Source: Rhodamnia argentea (lineage: Eukaryota > Streptophyta > Magnoliopsida > Myrtales > Myrtaceae). From it: 64,000 nucleotides of DNA. This document shows positions 31,125 to 44,379 of the stretch, piece by piece; the stretch's first letter is position 1, and the number at the start of each line of letters is the position of its first letter. The position numbers were made by a program, and so were the translations under genes. A model generated the notes under the pieces. It searched no databases, was not told the origin of the DNA, and saw only the letters and a program-made list of their open reading frames with translations. The stretch is taken from positions 14,659,095 to 14,723,094 of the forward strand of contig NC_063160.1 of NCBI RefSeq assembly GCF_020921035.1. The letters run 5' to 3'.

Positions 31125-34100
31125 AAACGCCGTCAAATCACGTACCACGACGAGCCATAAACTCCCGGATCTCAAGTTCACCGTCTAGCTCCCCAAGTTC
31201 CCAAGTTCTCACGCAGCTTGTGGTCAGATCGACCGCGCAATCTCATGTTGCCGTCTTTGAATTTCTTGCATATCTTCCACAATTTGAACTTTTTTCGCTA
31301 GGAGGGTCGCTTGTTTCCTCCTAGAGTGGTTCTTGAAAAATTGCAGTCGAGTTTTGAGTTTTGAGTAATGAGAGTGCTGAGTTTAGTCCGGTTATTTTCT
31401 TGAACTTACAGTAGATTGAGATATTCGGGGGGCCATAGAGCAGACTTTGAGCGGATGGGATGCATGCTTGCACACGCACACGTCAGTCATTCTTTACGAT
31501 CTGATTGCACACACTTTCGTAGTAGGTTAATATGTCCACGTAATACAAGAGACTAAGCATTGCCACAGGTTAGGTCTTCCCGTTTGACGGTGGGTCGGAT
31601 CGGGTCAGGCCATGCACGATCCAATCCAAATAGACCCGATTAAGTCGTTTATGATAAATTTATTGCTATGCAAATCTAGTGGCCCACATTCGACCCGACA
31701 TGTATTCATAGGACACTTTCATATATAGTCCAATTTTAAGAAAAATCGTTCCAAAACTGAAGTGAGAGTGCGGAGCGAGCGAGCGCGAGGTTGTGTGAGG
31801 GAGGAGAAAATTGCAAAAAAAAAAGTCATAAACATTTTACACTTTTGTCAATTTAGTCATAAACCTTTTAGATTTGCCGATTCGGTCCCTACACATTTTC
31901 ACCTTCCGTCGATTAATTCTTATTGGCCGAAAATTATTGACATGAATGTCAACCGTCCTATGTGGCACCCAAGTGCTAACGTGGACAAATTTTAACAATA
32001 TTTTAAATATTTTTCTTTTTTTTTCTTTTTTTTCTTTTCCCCTTTTTTTTTTTTTCCATTTTCTCCTTTCTTTTTTTTCTCTCGTATCGGCCCCCGCCTA
32101 TGATATTTAAACCCATTTATTGAATTTAATAAACCCACACAATAAATCAGTCCATCAAATATGGATTAAGAAACGGATTTATAACCCATTTTGACTGGTG
32201 GAGCATCTTGTATATAATGCAAATGCTATATAGCACAATCAATGCTGATATCCAGACGAAATGAACTAAGAATGACACATGTTATGTGAGATTTCGGATC
32301 TCCTACTTTGATTTAGCTTTGCTTAAGAGAGATCGAGGCTTTCGTTTGATTCCATGCGCAATGATTCGTGGAGTTAGATTCTTTCCAAAAAAAAAAAAAA
32401 ATGTCGGATCGAATTACCGAGCAATACCTTGCATTGACATCCGAATTCCACTTGGAGCTTCGAGGAACTCTTTTTTCTCTACGCTCAATTAGAAGATACA
32501 AAGTTTTAAGATGTGCTTTTCAAGTGAATTGCGCAGTGAATAATACTACAAGATAAAAAGAGGGCTATGGGGAAAAATTCTCCAAAAAGTCCTCTCAACT
32601 TATTGCACTTTTGCCAATTCAGTCCTGAACATTTTCACCTTTGGCCAATTGAGTCGATCCGGTCAGTTTCGGCCGAGAATCGATGACATGGACACCGACC
32701 GTCCTAGTCATGGCACGGCCGACGTCGTTGTGGACAAATTTTAATTACATTTTAATATTTAGTTTTGATAAATCATTACTAGATCAAAATTCATGTCGTG
32801 CACATGGACATTAAATCTTCGACCAGAATTTCAATGACTAAGACATTGCATTCTACTAAACAAATTTAATAATGTATCACAAGTAGAAATTTTTTTTCTA
32901 ATTAACGCCGTCATAGGTACACCGGTTTAGAGTTTTTCATGGTATTAATCCCTTTTTTAGTGGCCGGTGTGCATTTGATCGAAAGCTTCACACCAATTGA
33001 AATTGAACAAAATTGAAAAAGAAAAAAGAAAAAATCGGTGATTACGTTAATAAAAAAAACAACAAAAGAGATCGGTTTTACCATTCGTCCCAAACCTTAA
33101 GGAAAGACTAGGCCACTATATTGGGCATGGCCCAACCAGCCAACAACCTTTGGCCCAATGGGCTGAGTTGATGGAATAGATGATGTTGTTTCGAGAATAC
33201 GTACTTGACTGTAATCCCGCACAGTACCGACTCGTCGGGGTCTGCTCAACAAGGGGAGTTCGACCCGTGGCACTCTCCACGGACGGACCGCGTAATGGGG
33301 CCTCCGGTCGAGGCCGACACCGGACAACAGCGAGGGCCGGCCCGATGTACGATTTATTTAAAAGGGCGTCGATATACGGCTACCCAGCATTTGCAATGGA
33401 GACGATAGGTTGCTGGATATCCATCGAGAGAAGACGCGACACGATGCGACGCGAACCATTCATTTCCAACCTAAAACCACGTGCGACACAGAAGCATAAC
33501 GAACAAATCCCTGGCTTCATTTTGGAATTTCTGAATCAATTGTTTTCCCGGCGGATGGTGTTGCAACAATGTCCAAGACCAAAAGATTTTAGGGTTCCTC
33601 CGGAGATTCTTAGAATTATACTTTTGGTTCTTCGGCTTTCACCTAAACCAGTTTGAAAGACGAACAAACGTCAGGAAAACAAATTTCCATGCCCATCTCT
33701 TTAATCTCTTCGCGATTCTTTCCGGTCGATGATTACTTTTGCCATGCAATGATTCAGAAATCAAACTCTTTCCTGGAGGAAAATTAGAACCTGATGTGTT
33801 TCCAGATGCACATCTCGGCTCAGGCTCGAGCAGCAAAGTAACAGGGCGTATGTTTGAAAAAGAGAAAAAAGTTATCTTAGAATTCTTATCAAGGGTTGCT
33901 AATTGTGCTTTGGAAACACAAATATTTCTATTTGAAATGGGCGCGTTTCTAAAAATATGTCGTCGCCCGACTGTTTTTAGTCATCCTAATTAAGGTTTTG
34001 GGGAAATGTGTCCTTAAAAATTCGATGACATTTCAAAAGAGGACGACGTTTACCGAACAAGGTATCAATCAAATCGTGCTTGGACTAAGCTCAACTTTTG

Positions 34101-37100
34101 CTTAGTGCAGTATTAAATTAATGTCACAGTGAACAAATAAAATATGAAAGGAAAGGTCGTTTCAACTTTTGCTGAGTTTTTTTCTTTTTCTTTTTCTTTT
34201 TTTCATTCACAACGCATTTGACAACTCGGCACAAAATAGCAAGATTTTTCGACATATATGTCCGGAAAGTCTTTAAACCTATTTTGTCAATCCGGTTTAT
34301 CCACGAAAATCGCCGACGTGGACATCGACTGTCTTATGTGCCACCGTCGAAAACAGCCTTTCAACGCCAATACATACCGTGTCGGTAATTTTCGGTCAAA
34401 AATTGATCGAATTGATTCGATTGGCAAAACGTGAAAAGGCACGAGACTCAATTAACTCAATTTAAAAAGCTTTATAACTGAATTAATGAAAAGCACAATA
34501 AACTTAAATTTTTTAAGAAATTTTTTTTTTCCGTCCCCCCGGCTTTTTCGGCAAACTATAGTCTTGGGGGCGCAATCGAACCCAATGTCTAAATCACCAT
34601 CTGATATCCAGTAATCAGCATGTCAAGTCCCATTCTTGTCGACGAAGGACTAGCAGCAGTAGGAAGCGGTAACACGTAAGTTTAGTGCTATTGGGATATG
34701 GGGACCGAGCCATCTGAATCTACCATCTTAGGTTTCTGTCCATGTCCAAATATCTCGCCATCCACGAGGAGGTGGGACTCTCTGATCATGACCGAAATCA
34801 ATCAAATCTCGTCACGGGACCTTGCAATAATCAATCGAAATTATCTACTTAATTATGGATTTTCTTTTTTTAATTAAGCCCGCCGCCATCCTCGTAAGGC
34901 AGCCCCGCGCGATGGCCGTCGGATTGGTAAGGAATCGAGCGTGCAGCCACCTGGGCCGGCGGGTGCGCCGCCCGGGCGGAAAGAGCAGAAATGTTGTTTG
35001 GCCGTTCCAGACCGTCCTGCTTAAGCGATTGCCGTGTGATTTTTTTCCCACTAATCAGACGATTTTTATGGCCTGTGATTAGCCACGCAGGCAAAACACA
35101 TGCGGCCGCCGAACCGGCCAGCCAACTGCCACCAACTACCTGAAATCTTTTTCGAAAGGCGACCTTTACGTACCTTTCAAGAGTCCAGGTGAAACTTTCT
35201 ACATAGTATCCACAAAAGGCCCAATTTTCTTTTTCCCCTTAGGGGGGAAAAAAAAAAGGTGGCCACTGTGATTTTTAAGCAATTATATCTGGATAATTAA
35301 TTATCCCCTAATAAGTATTTAAATGATTTATTATTGCCAACACGTAATCAGCATTTTTAAAAAAAAATCAAATTATCTTTTTGTGTAAAATATGATTAAT
35401 GGATGAGCTGTAAAGGACGATTGCAAAGAAAGAAACGAGCTGCAGATAAGGCTGAAGGACCGATGTGTGTGAAAAGATGATCACGAGATGGTCCTGAGCG
35501 GCACCAAATGTGAACCTCTTTTTTTTTTTTTCAACTACTGAATGTCGAAAAGGAAGTTGGTGATTGCACCGGTGTGGGATGGTACAAGATCACGAGATTC
35601 AAGCATTCATAGCGGCAATCGAGTTCGAAGATGGCAGTCGACGATAGGTCTCCTACGATGAGCGTTGTATGCAAGACACGTCGCCGTCCAGTTGCCATTT
35701 CTTCTTCGCTGCAAAACTCGAAATATACTGTGCCGAGGTAAGAAAGTCGCAGCTAATTTGATCGAGACAAGAACCACAGCGAATGGCTGTTTTACAGAAG
35801 ACCTAAGAAAGCTTCAAATGTTACCGAGAATTGTACGAATCAAAAGACAGATCGAATATTCATTTCTTCCGATCAGTTCATGCGAGGCACGGCGAATACA
35901 GTGTCGCTCAATCTGTGCATGATAATTACTTAATCAGAAAGACCAAATCAAGATTCGTTTCTACTTATCACTCCACGTGAGGAGACAAGCACGTTCATCC
36001 CCCCCATTCCCATGCCACCTGCTATACATTATTCAAAGGGAGAACAAAAGTACAAAAAAAAAAAAAAAACCTCAAAAAGCAAAAGATACAAGAAGCTGAG
36101 AGGAAAGTTAATCATTCAACTACGCAACCTCGCATTCCACAAGACTTTCAGGTAAGACGACCCCGTCTTTCGACGAGAGGTCCTTCCGTCAAAAAGATGC
36201 CCTCTTTTCTCAATGGCCGCATTATTGGAGGATTTGGGCATTGGGATCTCCAATTTCAATGCCGCCACCACACAAGACAAAAAACCAAATCATCGGAGCG
36301 GTCCCACAACTTCAACTTTGTTCGGACATAGCAGTGCTGACAAATTCAAGTTTCGGGTGATGTTGGAGTGGATCTCCTTGGACAAGAGAGAGGAAGGGGT
36401 AAAGAGAGGGAGGTACCCGAGTGTTTGTATAGCAATGGAAGGAATACATCTACAGGATTACAACAACATGGTCGTCTTCCATTATGCGCCGGCTGACTGT
36501 ATACACCTCACTTTTGCCGAGTCCAAGAAGGGAGGATGAATACAGTTGATACACAACAGTTGGAAAAGCAGAAAATTTGCAAATCGTTTTCAAGTCTGAA
36601 GATGGGAGGAAAACTTTGGAGGGGCTGCGGACGAAACCTGCAATTTTTTAGAAGGGAATTCATGCAAGCCACAGTTTAGAAAGGTCGCGCTGCATCAGGA
36701 TATGGGAGGGTTCGCTCTGCAAAAAGCGCTCCTCATACTTAAAAATGCCTCCGATACCTGGTCACATGAAGAAAATGAAAATGGTTTCAGGGAACGTTAA
36801 TGTACCTTCGTAATATTGAATATAACACAATTACTACCTAACCCAATCATCTTCCCGTCAAAGAAAGAGCTTCGATTATCATATCGAGCCAGATGCTTAA
36901 GATTGGCACAATGAATAACTGGGTAGTTCATCAATACGTTCCTTCTGTTTTTCAGTTGGTGATGTTTTAGATTAGCACTCAGACATCAAATAAGTTCATT
37001 CCCTTAGTCTGGTAAGAGGGGAGACATGCCCATCAGCAATAAGAGTCTCGAAAAAAAAAAAGTCAGCTTCCTCTAAACCTGATCTCGAAAAGTTCTACCA

Positions 37101-37827
37101 AGCTGAAACCAAACCATGGGCCTCACCCTTCTTGGGACACAAGTCTCAATCGCTATTCCAAACCGACTTGCCCCTCAAGATTTGATTGGATGGTCCATTG
37201 GTTTTTTTTACACCAAACTTAAAGCACCTCTCACAGCTGATGGGCAAGCTATTGATACCACTCCAAGAGGTTAAAGAAATATTACTTCCTCATGGCCTAA
37301 ACCAATAGCTTATCAAGAGCAAAATCTAACTGAAAACACAAAAAGATGCTTAGTCATAGTCATCAAACCAAGTTGCTGATTCCCCAGCTCAATTGCACAT
37401 GGTTCCTACAAGGCAGAAGAGGGAAAAATTTTCCAGCTAGATGAACAAAAGGGAAGTTGTAACCCAATATACTATGCAAAGTAAAATTCAACTAAAGCCT
37501 CACACAAAGATGCAAATGTTAGCATCTAACAACATGCTAATTCCCAAAGTCAACTACATATGATTCTAACATAGCAGAAGGGAACAAATTTCCGACTAGA
37601 TATACAAGGGGAAAGTCATGACTCATTTGGGGAAGAAGACCATTTCTGTTTTGTAGCTTGAGTTACTAATCTCTTATATAAGACAATAACAAAAGATCTA
37701 TCAAGTTGGTCAATGCTGCTGGAATTATCTCAATAATAGATAAAGAACATCTAGGGCGGTTTCAACAGAGTTGAAATGAGATACTACATACTAACCAATC
37801 ATTTCATCCCTGTATGCTCGTCCAAAA
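31125..37827. other. Long gene-poor spacer
   Basis: AT-rich with several element fragments: half-copies of the CCAATTGAGTCC-type family near 31815-32010, 32570-32770 and 34262-34500, and a reverse-oriented T-rich fragment near 34520-34620. The region 33180-33440 is GC-richer but has no identifiable product. Open frames around 33180-33656 and 36213-36539 have no recognisable domains. The right end contains the 3' untranslated region of the minus-strand PIRL gene and a diverged tandem duplication (37338-37625). Confidence 0.55.
37338..37625. repeat. Diverged ~166-bp tandem duplication downstream of the PIRL gene
   Basis: Two related units (about 37338-37465 and 37504-37625), offset by roughly 166 bp, share ordered words AAGATGC, GCTGATTCCC / GCTAATTCCC, ATGGTTCCTAC / ATGATTCTAAC, GCAGAAG, (C/G)ACTAGAT / AGCTAGAT and GGGAA(G/A). 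Divergence is substantial, so the duplication is old. Confidence 0.5.
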
Positions 37828-39838
37828 TCAGGTTTTCACAAAATCAGCTCCCCCACGCTTTCTTTTGTTAGACCTTGAAAAAAAGCATATCTGAGCCCAG
37901 CCTTTCTTCTGCTTCACAGGCTGTGGTTGGTTCCTTTTCTCAACAAGTTCCTCCATGTATTGAACAACAGCCTGAGGAGAACCAGTTTACATCAAATCGT
38001 GTCAAAATATAATCTTAAAGCATTCAAAATGCAGTAGCTGAAGAAGGAACGCAAATATACCTGTGCACCCTTTTCGGCAATATATCTTGGTGGAACTTCT
38101 AAGGGATTTTCTTCCACACGCAGGACACGCAACCGTGTCAACATCCTAAATGAGGCTGGAAGGACCCGTATTTGGTTATTGCTGATATCTAATTCTTCGA
38201 GCATTTCAAGGTTCCCTATAGACCTCGGTAGGGATCTCAGATCAGCAAAATTGTTGCCTACATTCAACTTGACGAGCGTGGTAGCAAAACATAAACTCTC
38301 AGGCACAGACTCAAGTTCATTAAAGCTTACATTAAGCTCCTTCAAATTTGATAGAGATGACATTGTAGTAGGCAACTGTCTGATATTATTATATCGCACT
38401 GACAACAGCTCCAAGGTACTAATCTTCCCTACTGCTTCAGGAAGGGCCTTCAGCCGGTTATAATCTGCAAGAAGCTCCCTAAGTGAAGAACAGTGGCCAA
38501 TAGTATGTGGCAGCTCCTCAATGTCATTGGTCTCCACATTCAAGATCTTCAGGCTAGCAAGAGATCCTATCGACTCAGGAAGTACAGACAGTCTATTTGA
38601 GCTCAAGTTAAGTTCCTGAAGGCGCACCAGTCTACCGAAGGTGGCAGGCAGGGATGCCAGTTGGTTTGCACTCAGATCTAAACAGACTAAGTTGAGGAGA
38701 TCACCAATGGATTCTGGGAGATCGGCAATTCTGTTAGCATGCAAATCCAACTTTGTTAAAGACAAGGGGCCTCCGATAGTTGCCGGTAGGGCTAGTAATC
38801 GATTTTCAGATAGATCTAAGCTGACCAAACTTGATAGCTTTCCAATTGAATCGGGTAGCCATTCTATTTGGTCCATCAACTTGTTCTGAAGATTGAGTTC
38901 TCGAGTCCCCTTCTTTGCAGAAGCTTCAATCAAACTGGCAAGCTTTATCAAGCTTAATTTCTCACCATCCTGACCTGTGCATGGACAAACACCAACATTA
39001 GCCGATTTCAAAATGATGTTATACACAAAGCTGCGGAAAAAGCTCCAAAGGAAAGGGAGTCTCTAACTCATCAGCATTGGACATGGCCATACATAGCACA
39101 ACCTATACAAACTACAAAGTTGCATCTATCATCTTGCGGTCGTGGAAGAGAAAGAATTATCAAAGCCACAAGGCAAAAAGCAAAGAAAAGAAAGACAAAC
39201 GTACCTAAAGCACTTCCAGCCTTCAAAGTTGAATCCTGTATCTGCGGGGCCGATAAGCCACCAGGGCCAATACCAACACCATCGGCATAGAATGAGGACT
39301 TTGCCTTCTTCACATAACTATCATCTCTGGTGAACAGATCACCGCTCTTCGCGGGTTCCTTCTCCAGGTAATAGGAGCCTGCTGAAGTACCCGTGGAGAC
39401 AGAAGCAGCACCGGCAACATCGACACTCGGTCCGCTGCTCGAAACCTTAGGAGCAGAACCATTCGAGTAGCTCCTCTCGTAAGAATGCGACCTGGACGAA
39501 AGGCACTCAGAAGCTCTCTGGATGTACTCGTCGAACAGAGCGTGGACATTCTCAAGGTCGAGCAATCTCAAGGCCTCCCTCTTCTGCTCTTTGCCCAGGT
39601 AATAAACCAGATTCTTCTGCATCTCCTGCAAAATCATGAACAACTCCTCGGGCACGTCGAGGCCTTTGGTTTGCTTCACGATCGCATCCAATCTAGCCTG
39701 GTCTTCTTTGTCCACATTGCGGATCAGCGCTTTGGCCACTTCCACCTCATCGATCGACGGCCTGGTCGGGAGCAATCTATGTGCTCTCATGATCTCCGCC
39801 ACTACTCCATCTACTGATCCCAAGCTCAATGTCCCCAT
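37828..39838 (-). CDS. Plant intracellular Ras-group-related LRR protein (PIRL4/5-like)
   Basis: Three exons on the minus strand: 39205-39838, 38061-38974 and 37828-37971. They give 563 aa. The N-terminal 211 residues are the plant-specific extension (MGTLSLGSVDGVVAEIMRAH, then ARLDAIVKQTKGLDVPEELF and a serine-rich low-complexity part). From about residue 230 to 500 there are eleven to twelve regular 23-residue leucine-rich repeats of the Ras-group type (SL..LDLS.N.L..LP..IG.L). The C-terminus continues YIAEKGAQ-AVVQYMEELVEKR and ends in a basic tail (SNKRKRGGADF). PIRLs are cytosolic LRR proteins related to animal SHOC2/SUR-8; Arabidopsis members act in pollen and gametophyte development, and partners are unknown. 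There is no membrane segment and no kinase, so it is not a receptor. The CT tract at 40438-40471 suggests transcription starts upstream of 40.4 kb with a leader intron. Confidence 0.93.
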
Positions 39839-40433
39839 CTTCCCCCCACCCCACCCTCAAATCCCTCTGCAAAATTCAATTTCGCAACACCCGCAATTAG
39901 CAAAGGTCAAATCAATCTCCTTTCAAGCGGCGAACACGAAAATGAAACAGCTGAAAAAAAAACCCAAATCCACATCAAAATAGAGACGAAGAACAGCAAA
40001 CCAAGTCACGAGCGCGGCCATACCGCTCTTTCTACGGCTTTCTAGAGCAAGTTCCCAAGCAAAGCAGCAGCCGCAATCCACCAACAGTCACTGAAAGACC
40101 TCTCGCAACGCGACATTTTCCTTCTTTTTCTTTCCTAAACACGAGAGGATCGGAACATCGTTCTCGAAAACCGAAACACGGGCGAAACGCCCGCCCCGCA
40201 CCACCAACCGCGAGAAAATCGGAAAGAGCGAAGAGCGATTTCGCTCCGGACCTCGGACCTCCGAATGCCGAATCGGAGCCCCCGGACAGTTTCACGCGGT
40301 TCGAAGCGCCGGCAGCGACGTTTGGGCCGAGAACCGGAGCCCCATCTCCCGCCGCCGAAGAAATCCAGCCGTTCCCATGCCGAATCCTCCTCCTCCTCCT
40401 TCGTCGCCTTCTTCTTGGATTTCTATATTTGTA

Positions 40434-40437
<4 letters not shown>

Positions 40438-40471
<34 letters not shown>
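40438..40471 (-). repeat. (CT)n tract upstream of the PIRL gene
   Basis: About 33 nt of perfect GA repeat on the plus strand (CT on the coding strand), roughly 600 bp upstream of the PIRL ATG and next to a TCC triplet repeat (about 40387-40401). Confidence 0.9.
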
Positions 40472-40474
<3 letters not shown>

Positions 40475-41755
40475 TATGATCGATCTGTTGGTATATGATA
40501 GAATTATGCATTTCTTTATCGGAGCGAATTCTTTTTTTTTTAAATAAATAGATAAAATAGGCGATGAGAAAGAAAAATAAATAAATAATTTCCGGTGATG
40601 GAATAACGTGAAAATAATTATGACGCATCGGTTATCAACGACGATCTTCAGATCCCGGATATGCCCCCGGTCGTCCCCCTCTAATCACGGGACTGCCACT
40701 GGCCCACCTCCTGCCGCATTTTCGTTCCACGGGTGCTGAAGAAGAAAAAAATAAAAATCCAAAAAAATTCAAAAAGAGGGTGAAAAATCGCGGCAGCCGT
40801 GCGACGTCGCATCACAATCACGTCGCATCATCATGCGTCCAAAGAAAGGAAAAAGTGCCACGTGTCGTCACACCGTATCGTAATTATGAAAAACCTTTTT
40901 AAGTTTTTTTTTTTTTAATTTTTCCGCTCATCGATCGAATAAAAAGAAAAGGTTAAAACTGATCGGGAAAAAATTGCACTTGATATAATTAGTGAATCAT
41001 CTTTACAGTCAATCAAAACTTTATGGTCGGTTGTGAGAAATTTCGAATGCTTCTCCGATTCTCAAATAAAATCCGTTTTCGATATTGAAAAAGAAAAAAA
41101 TAACACAAAAGATTCCTATGATGCTTTCTTTTTTTTAAAAAGAATTTTTACGGCAGTAAAAAGAACGATATTGAGATTTTTATTTGTTCATGCAATTAAA
41201 GTTACCGATTCTGTTACTAACTTATTATGTTACGCCGATAATGAAACTAAAAGATAGTTGCGCACTCGGGGAGTGCATGCAAGAAAAATTAGTTTGTCAA
41301 ATTGTACGAAGACCTTAAACCGAACATGATATGCTGTACATGCTTGATATACAGACTTTGATATACATATGTATAAAAAAAATATGCTAAAACGCATACA
41401 ACGGAAATATCTTATGCATATTTATTCCATTTAATGCGTTTCAAGACACTGGATTTTTTTTTTCGAGCCATGCTAATTAATAAAGCCGGCAAAGGAGCAC
41501 AAAACATTTAAGATCTGTATTTAAAAATGGCTGATTCATTTGTAAGTCAAACACGATCAAGCGCAGCATCAATGCACTTAATATATTAGTACATATGTTT
41601 TAATATGTATTTTTCGGAAACGGTTGGCCCGAGTATAAATTCCTCAATGTCACCCATGTTTTTTTCCCCTTTTTAGGGTTAAGACTTGTAGTTTAGTTTG
41701 ACTATATTTAATACACGTGTACTCTTCAAAGAAAAAAAATTGAGCTACTAAAGGA

Positions 41756-41759
<4 letters not shown>

Positions 41760-41788
<29 letters not shown>
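41760..41788. repeat. (AT)n microsatellite
   Basis: A perfect 29-nt AT dinucleotide run ending just before the hairpin at 41796. Confidence 0.9.
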
Positions 41789-41795
<7 letters not shown>

Positions 41796-41796
<1 letters not shown>

Positions 41797-41849
41797 CCGA
41801 TTATTGATGCCGACCATCATATTCATGATGGTCGGCATCAATAATCGGG
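41796..41849. repeat. Perfect 25-bp inverted repeat (hairpin) with 4-nt loop
   Basis: Arm 1 (41796-41820) begins CCCGATTATTGATGCC; arm 2 (41825-41849) is its exact reverse complement, ending GGCATCAATAATCGGG, with the loop ATTC between. It abuts the AT microsatellite. Either strand could fold into a stable stem. Too short for a normal miRNA precursor; a transposon-end duplication or excision product is possible. Confidence 0.9.
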
Positions 41850-42234
41850 ACAAAAACATGGGTTTCCAATTTAGAAATGTTTGTTGTCCAAATTTTGATA
41901 ATATTAGCAGTCCATTTTAAATTATAGTTTCTGTAAAATTCGGTAATAAATTGGAAAAATCACGCGAGCGAATAGCCCCGACAAATGAGAAAGATTCCTC
42001 CGGTGTGGATGAGGTGGAGGCGGAATCAATTAACGAGTAATCAATTGCTACCCTTATTAAATACACACATCAAGCGCATATTATTAGGTACTTGCAAACA
42101 GAGTCTTCATCTTTATACCGACCTAACAATATATCATAGTTGGCTCGAACAACGAGAAAAAGACGAGATGGAGGGCCCACTAACACGGAAAACCTCTGAT
42201 TAAGATCGCAAATCGGACAAGAAAGATATAAGGA

Positions 42235-42420
42235 AAATGACACAAATGATTCATGAATTTTGCCTCAATATATAATGTGATCCATGAACTTATAATTTGA
42301 TCAATATGGTCCATGAACTTTAACCTAATATATAATATGATCCATGAACTTTTAATTTGTTCAATGCAATCACCGAACTTTTTAAAATATATTTAACCTA
42401 GTCCCTAAACTATGAGAAAA
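42235..42420. repeat. Fragment of the GACACAAAT / CCATGAACTTT dispersed family
   Basis: Begins GAAAATGACACAAATGATTCATGAATTTTG and repeats the module (A/T)AATATGATCCATGAACTT three times. The opening resembles the TIR of the MITE at 29764-30007. The opposite end is missing, so it is a truncated or diverged copy. Confidence 0.55.
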
Positions 42421-44379
42421 TGTGATCTCTCTCTCCTGCGCGTGTTTTAGCTCGACCCTCGACTCGAGGTGGTCAAACTTGATTGAGATCTCAAAGCCGA
42501 GCTAGACGACAAGTTGGGAGCAACGAGGTGGGGAGGTTTCGTTCTTGTTATCGAGCACTCAGACATGCTCATGTCGATGCTCTTTGGACGTAATCGGAGA
42601 TCGGCACGCGCTACCACCGCGACCATCACGTGCGGCGGCGATGGCAAAGGATGAAGACACCCTAAGAAGAGCAGAGGATAGAGATATTATGTTTGAAGCA
42701 GCCCCAACCTCCCTCCTTTTTTGTACATGGATTATGGGCGATGAAAGTGGCAAGGGTAATTTTGGAAAGAAAATGGCAATACGGTGACTCGCAGATGTAA
42801 CTAGAAGCTGTGAAATTAAAAATTCACGATGCGAATTGTCTATTTTGAAACTGGATGATAAAAATCGACATGGCTATCAAATTTAGGGATGGTTTGTTTT
42901 TTTTTACTTTATTTTCCCTATGATTGAAACCTAAAACTTTGTTAGTTTCAAATATTTCCACGCACCCTTCTCGTTGCCATATCAACATCCTACCTTTAGT
43001 CCCCTATGCTCTTGATCACGATTTTCAAGTTTAATCACATCTTCACGGTCTTGCATCATTGCAGTGAAAACATATCAAGAATCGAGTCGTCCCTAATTAA
43101 TAGCCTTTCTTATCCGTAAAGTCCTAAAAAAAAAAAACAAACGTCGAATCTGAAAAAGCTCTTGTACATTCTATTTCGCTTTTAATTGTGTAAATTTAAT
43201 TAAGTATCGCTAGATTTTTATTATTGTAGTGAATATGGGTAAGTGAATCGAGTAAATTCCGTCCAATATATATCAGCATGACTCCCACAATTAACATAAG
43301 AAACATCGTGATTCGAACATGGGATTCGCCGCATTCAAATGTCCGAGCTTAGATTTTGTGTCTTTGTTAACTGAAAATAAAAAATAAAAAAAAATAGAGG
43401 AGGAGCGCCACTCTCATCCGACTTGGACAGGCAACGGGAATGGGGTGGGGTGGCGTCACTGGCATGGGCAGAGTAAATGCGACAGGTGTCGGGAGCTGGG
43501 ACTGGCGGCTGGGGGACACGTGTCGGTTGTGGCGGCCCCTTCCAGTTTCGGCTCCTGCCAGCTGTCCCTGCTCCACCTCCTTCTTCCCGGCGGGGCCCAC
43601 CCTTCGGCAAAGTGGGGGCCAGACTTGATACTGTGGAGACGCCCTCACGTGTTATGTTGCGACCTCGTGGCCTGTCCAACCGTTTCCGGGACGGCGACTC
43701 GACTCGGGGGTGGGTGCGTGGGTGGGTGGGTGTGGGGCCCTCGTGTTGGCCTTTTGCTCGATCCAAATCTTGGGAGATCAAATCGCGACCTCGTCTTTAT
43801 GGCCTACGGCCTCTTTGTCGTGGGTTCGTAACTTCGAGGACGTTCACGTCGGCGATTTTCGTGTAAAATATCGAATCACACCCGGCAACTCGGGAGTGCA
43901 GGACTTCAAAAAAACTTAATCGTAAATCCCTAACGTAAGAAAAATAAATAAATAAAAGAAAATAACAGCTGATATTTATATATAAACATAATAATTTATC
44001 ATGTATATACATAATATGTCGGAATTATCTTTTTTTATTGAGAAATGATATATCGGCGTATATTGTTGTGTCGTTTCGCATGTCGTGTGCCATGACTATT
44101 TGGAAAAGCTCTCTCAACGAGGAAGTGGACTTTGTCAAAGACTTTGGAAATGAAAATCGAAGCGTGCATAAATTGAATTTTCCCTCCGAAAAGATGTGTT
44201 TCGCGAAAACTCCCGAATCTAATCGGCTTTGTTTATTCATTTGGATTACGTGTCAAGGGTGCGTTTGTTCGTGGGAAAACCTAAGATTGGGAAGGCATTT
44301 TTTTTTTAAATGATCGATTATATCTTCTAGAAAAAGAAAAGAAAAGAAAGGCAGAGGTATTTTTGCGGATGATGAAAAT

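Noticed and set aside
33180..33656. GC-richer open frame of 158 codons
   Set aside because: No family resemblance and the peptide composition is irregular; overlapping frames are also open, as expected of non-coding GC-rich sequence.
36213..36539. Possible 108-aa protein upstream of the PIRL 3' end
   Set aside because: No recognisable domain, no convincing promoter or splice context, and nearby T/A-rich element debris.
41796..41849. miRNA precursor
   Set aside because: The stem is only 25 bp and perfect with a 4-nt loop. Plant precursors are longer with bulges; it fits better as an inverted duplication.
43400..43870. GC-rich block with overlapping open frames on both strands
   Set aside because: Several frames are open at once because of composition; none shows domains or a conserved start context.
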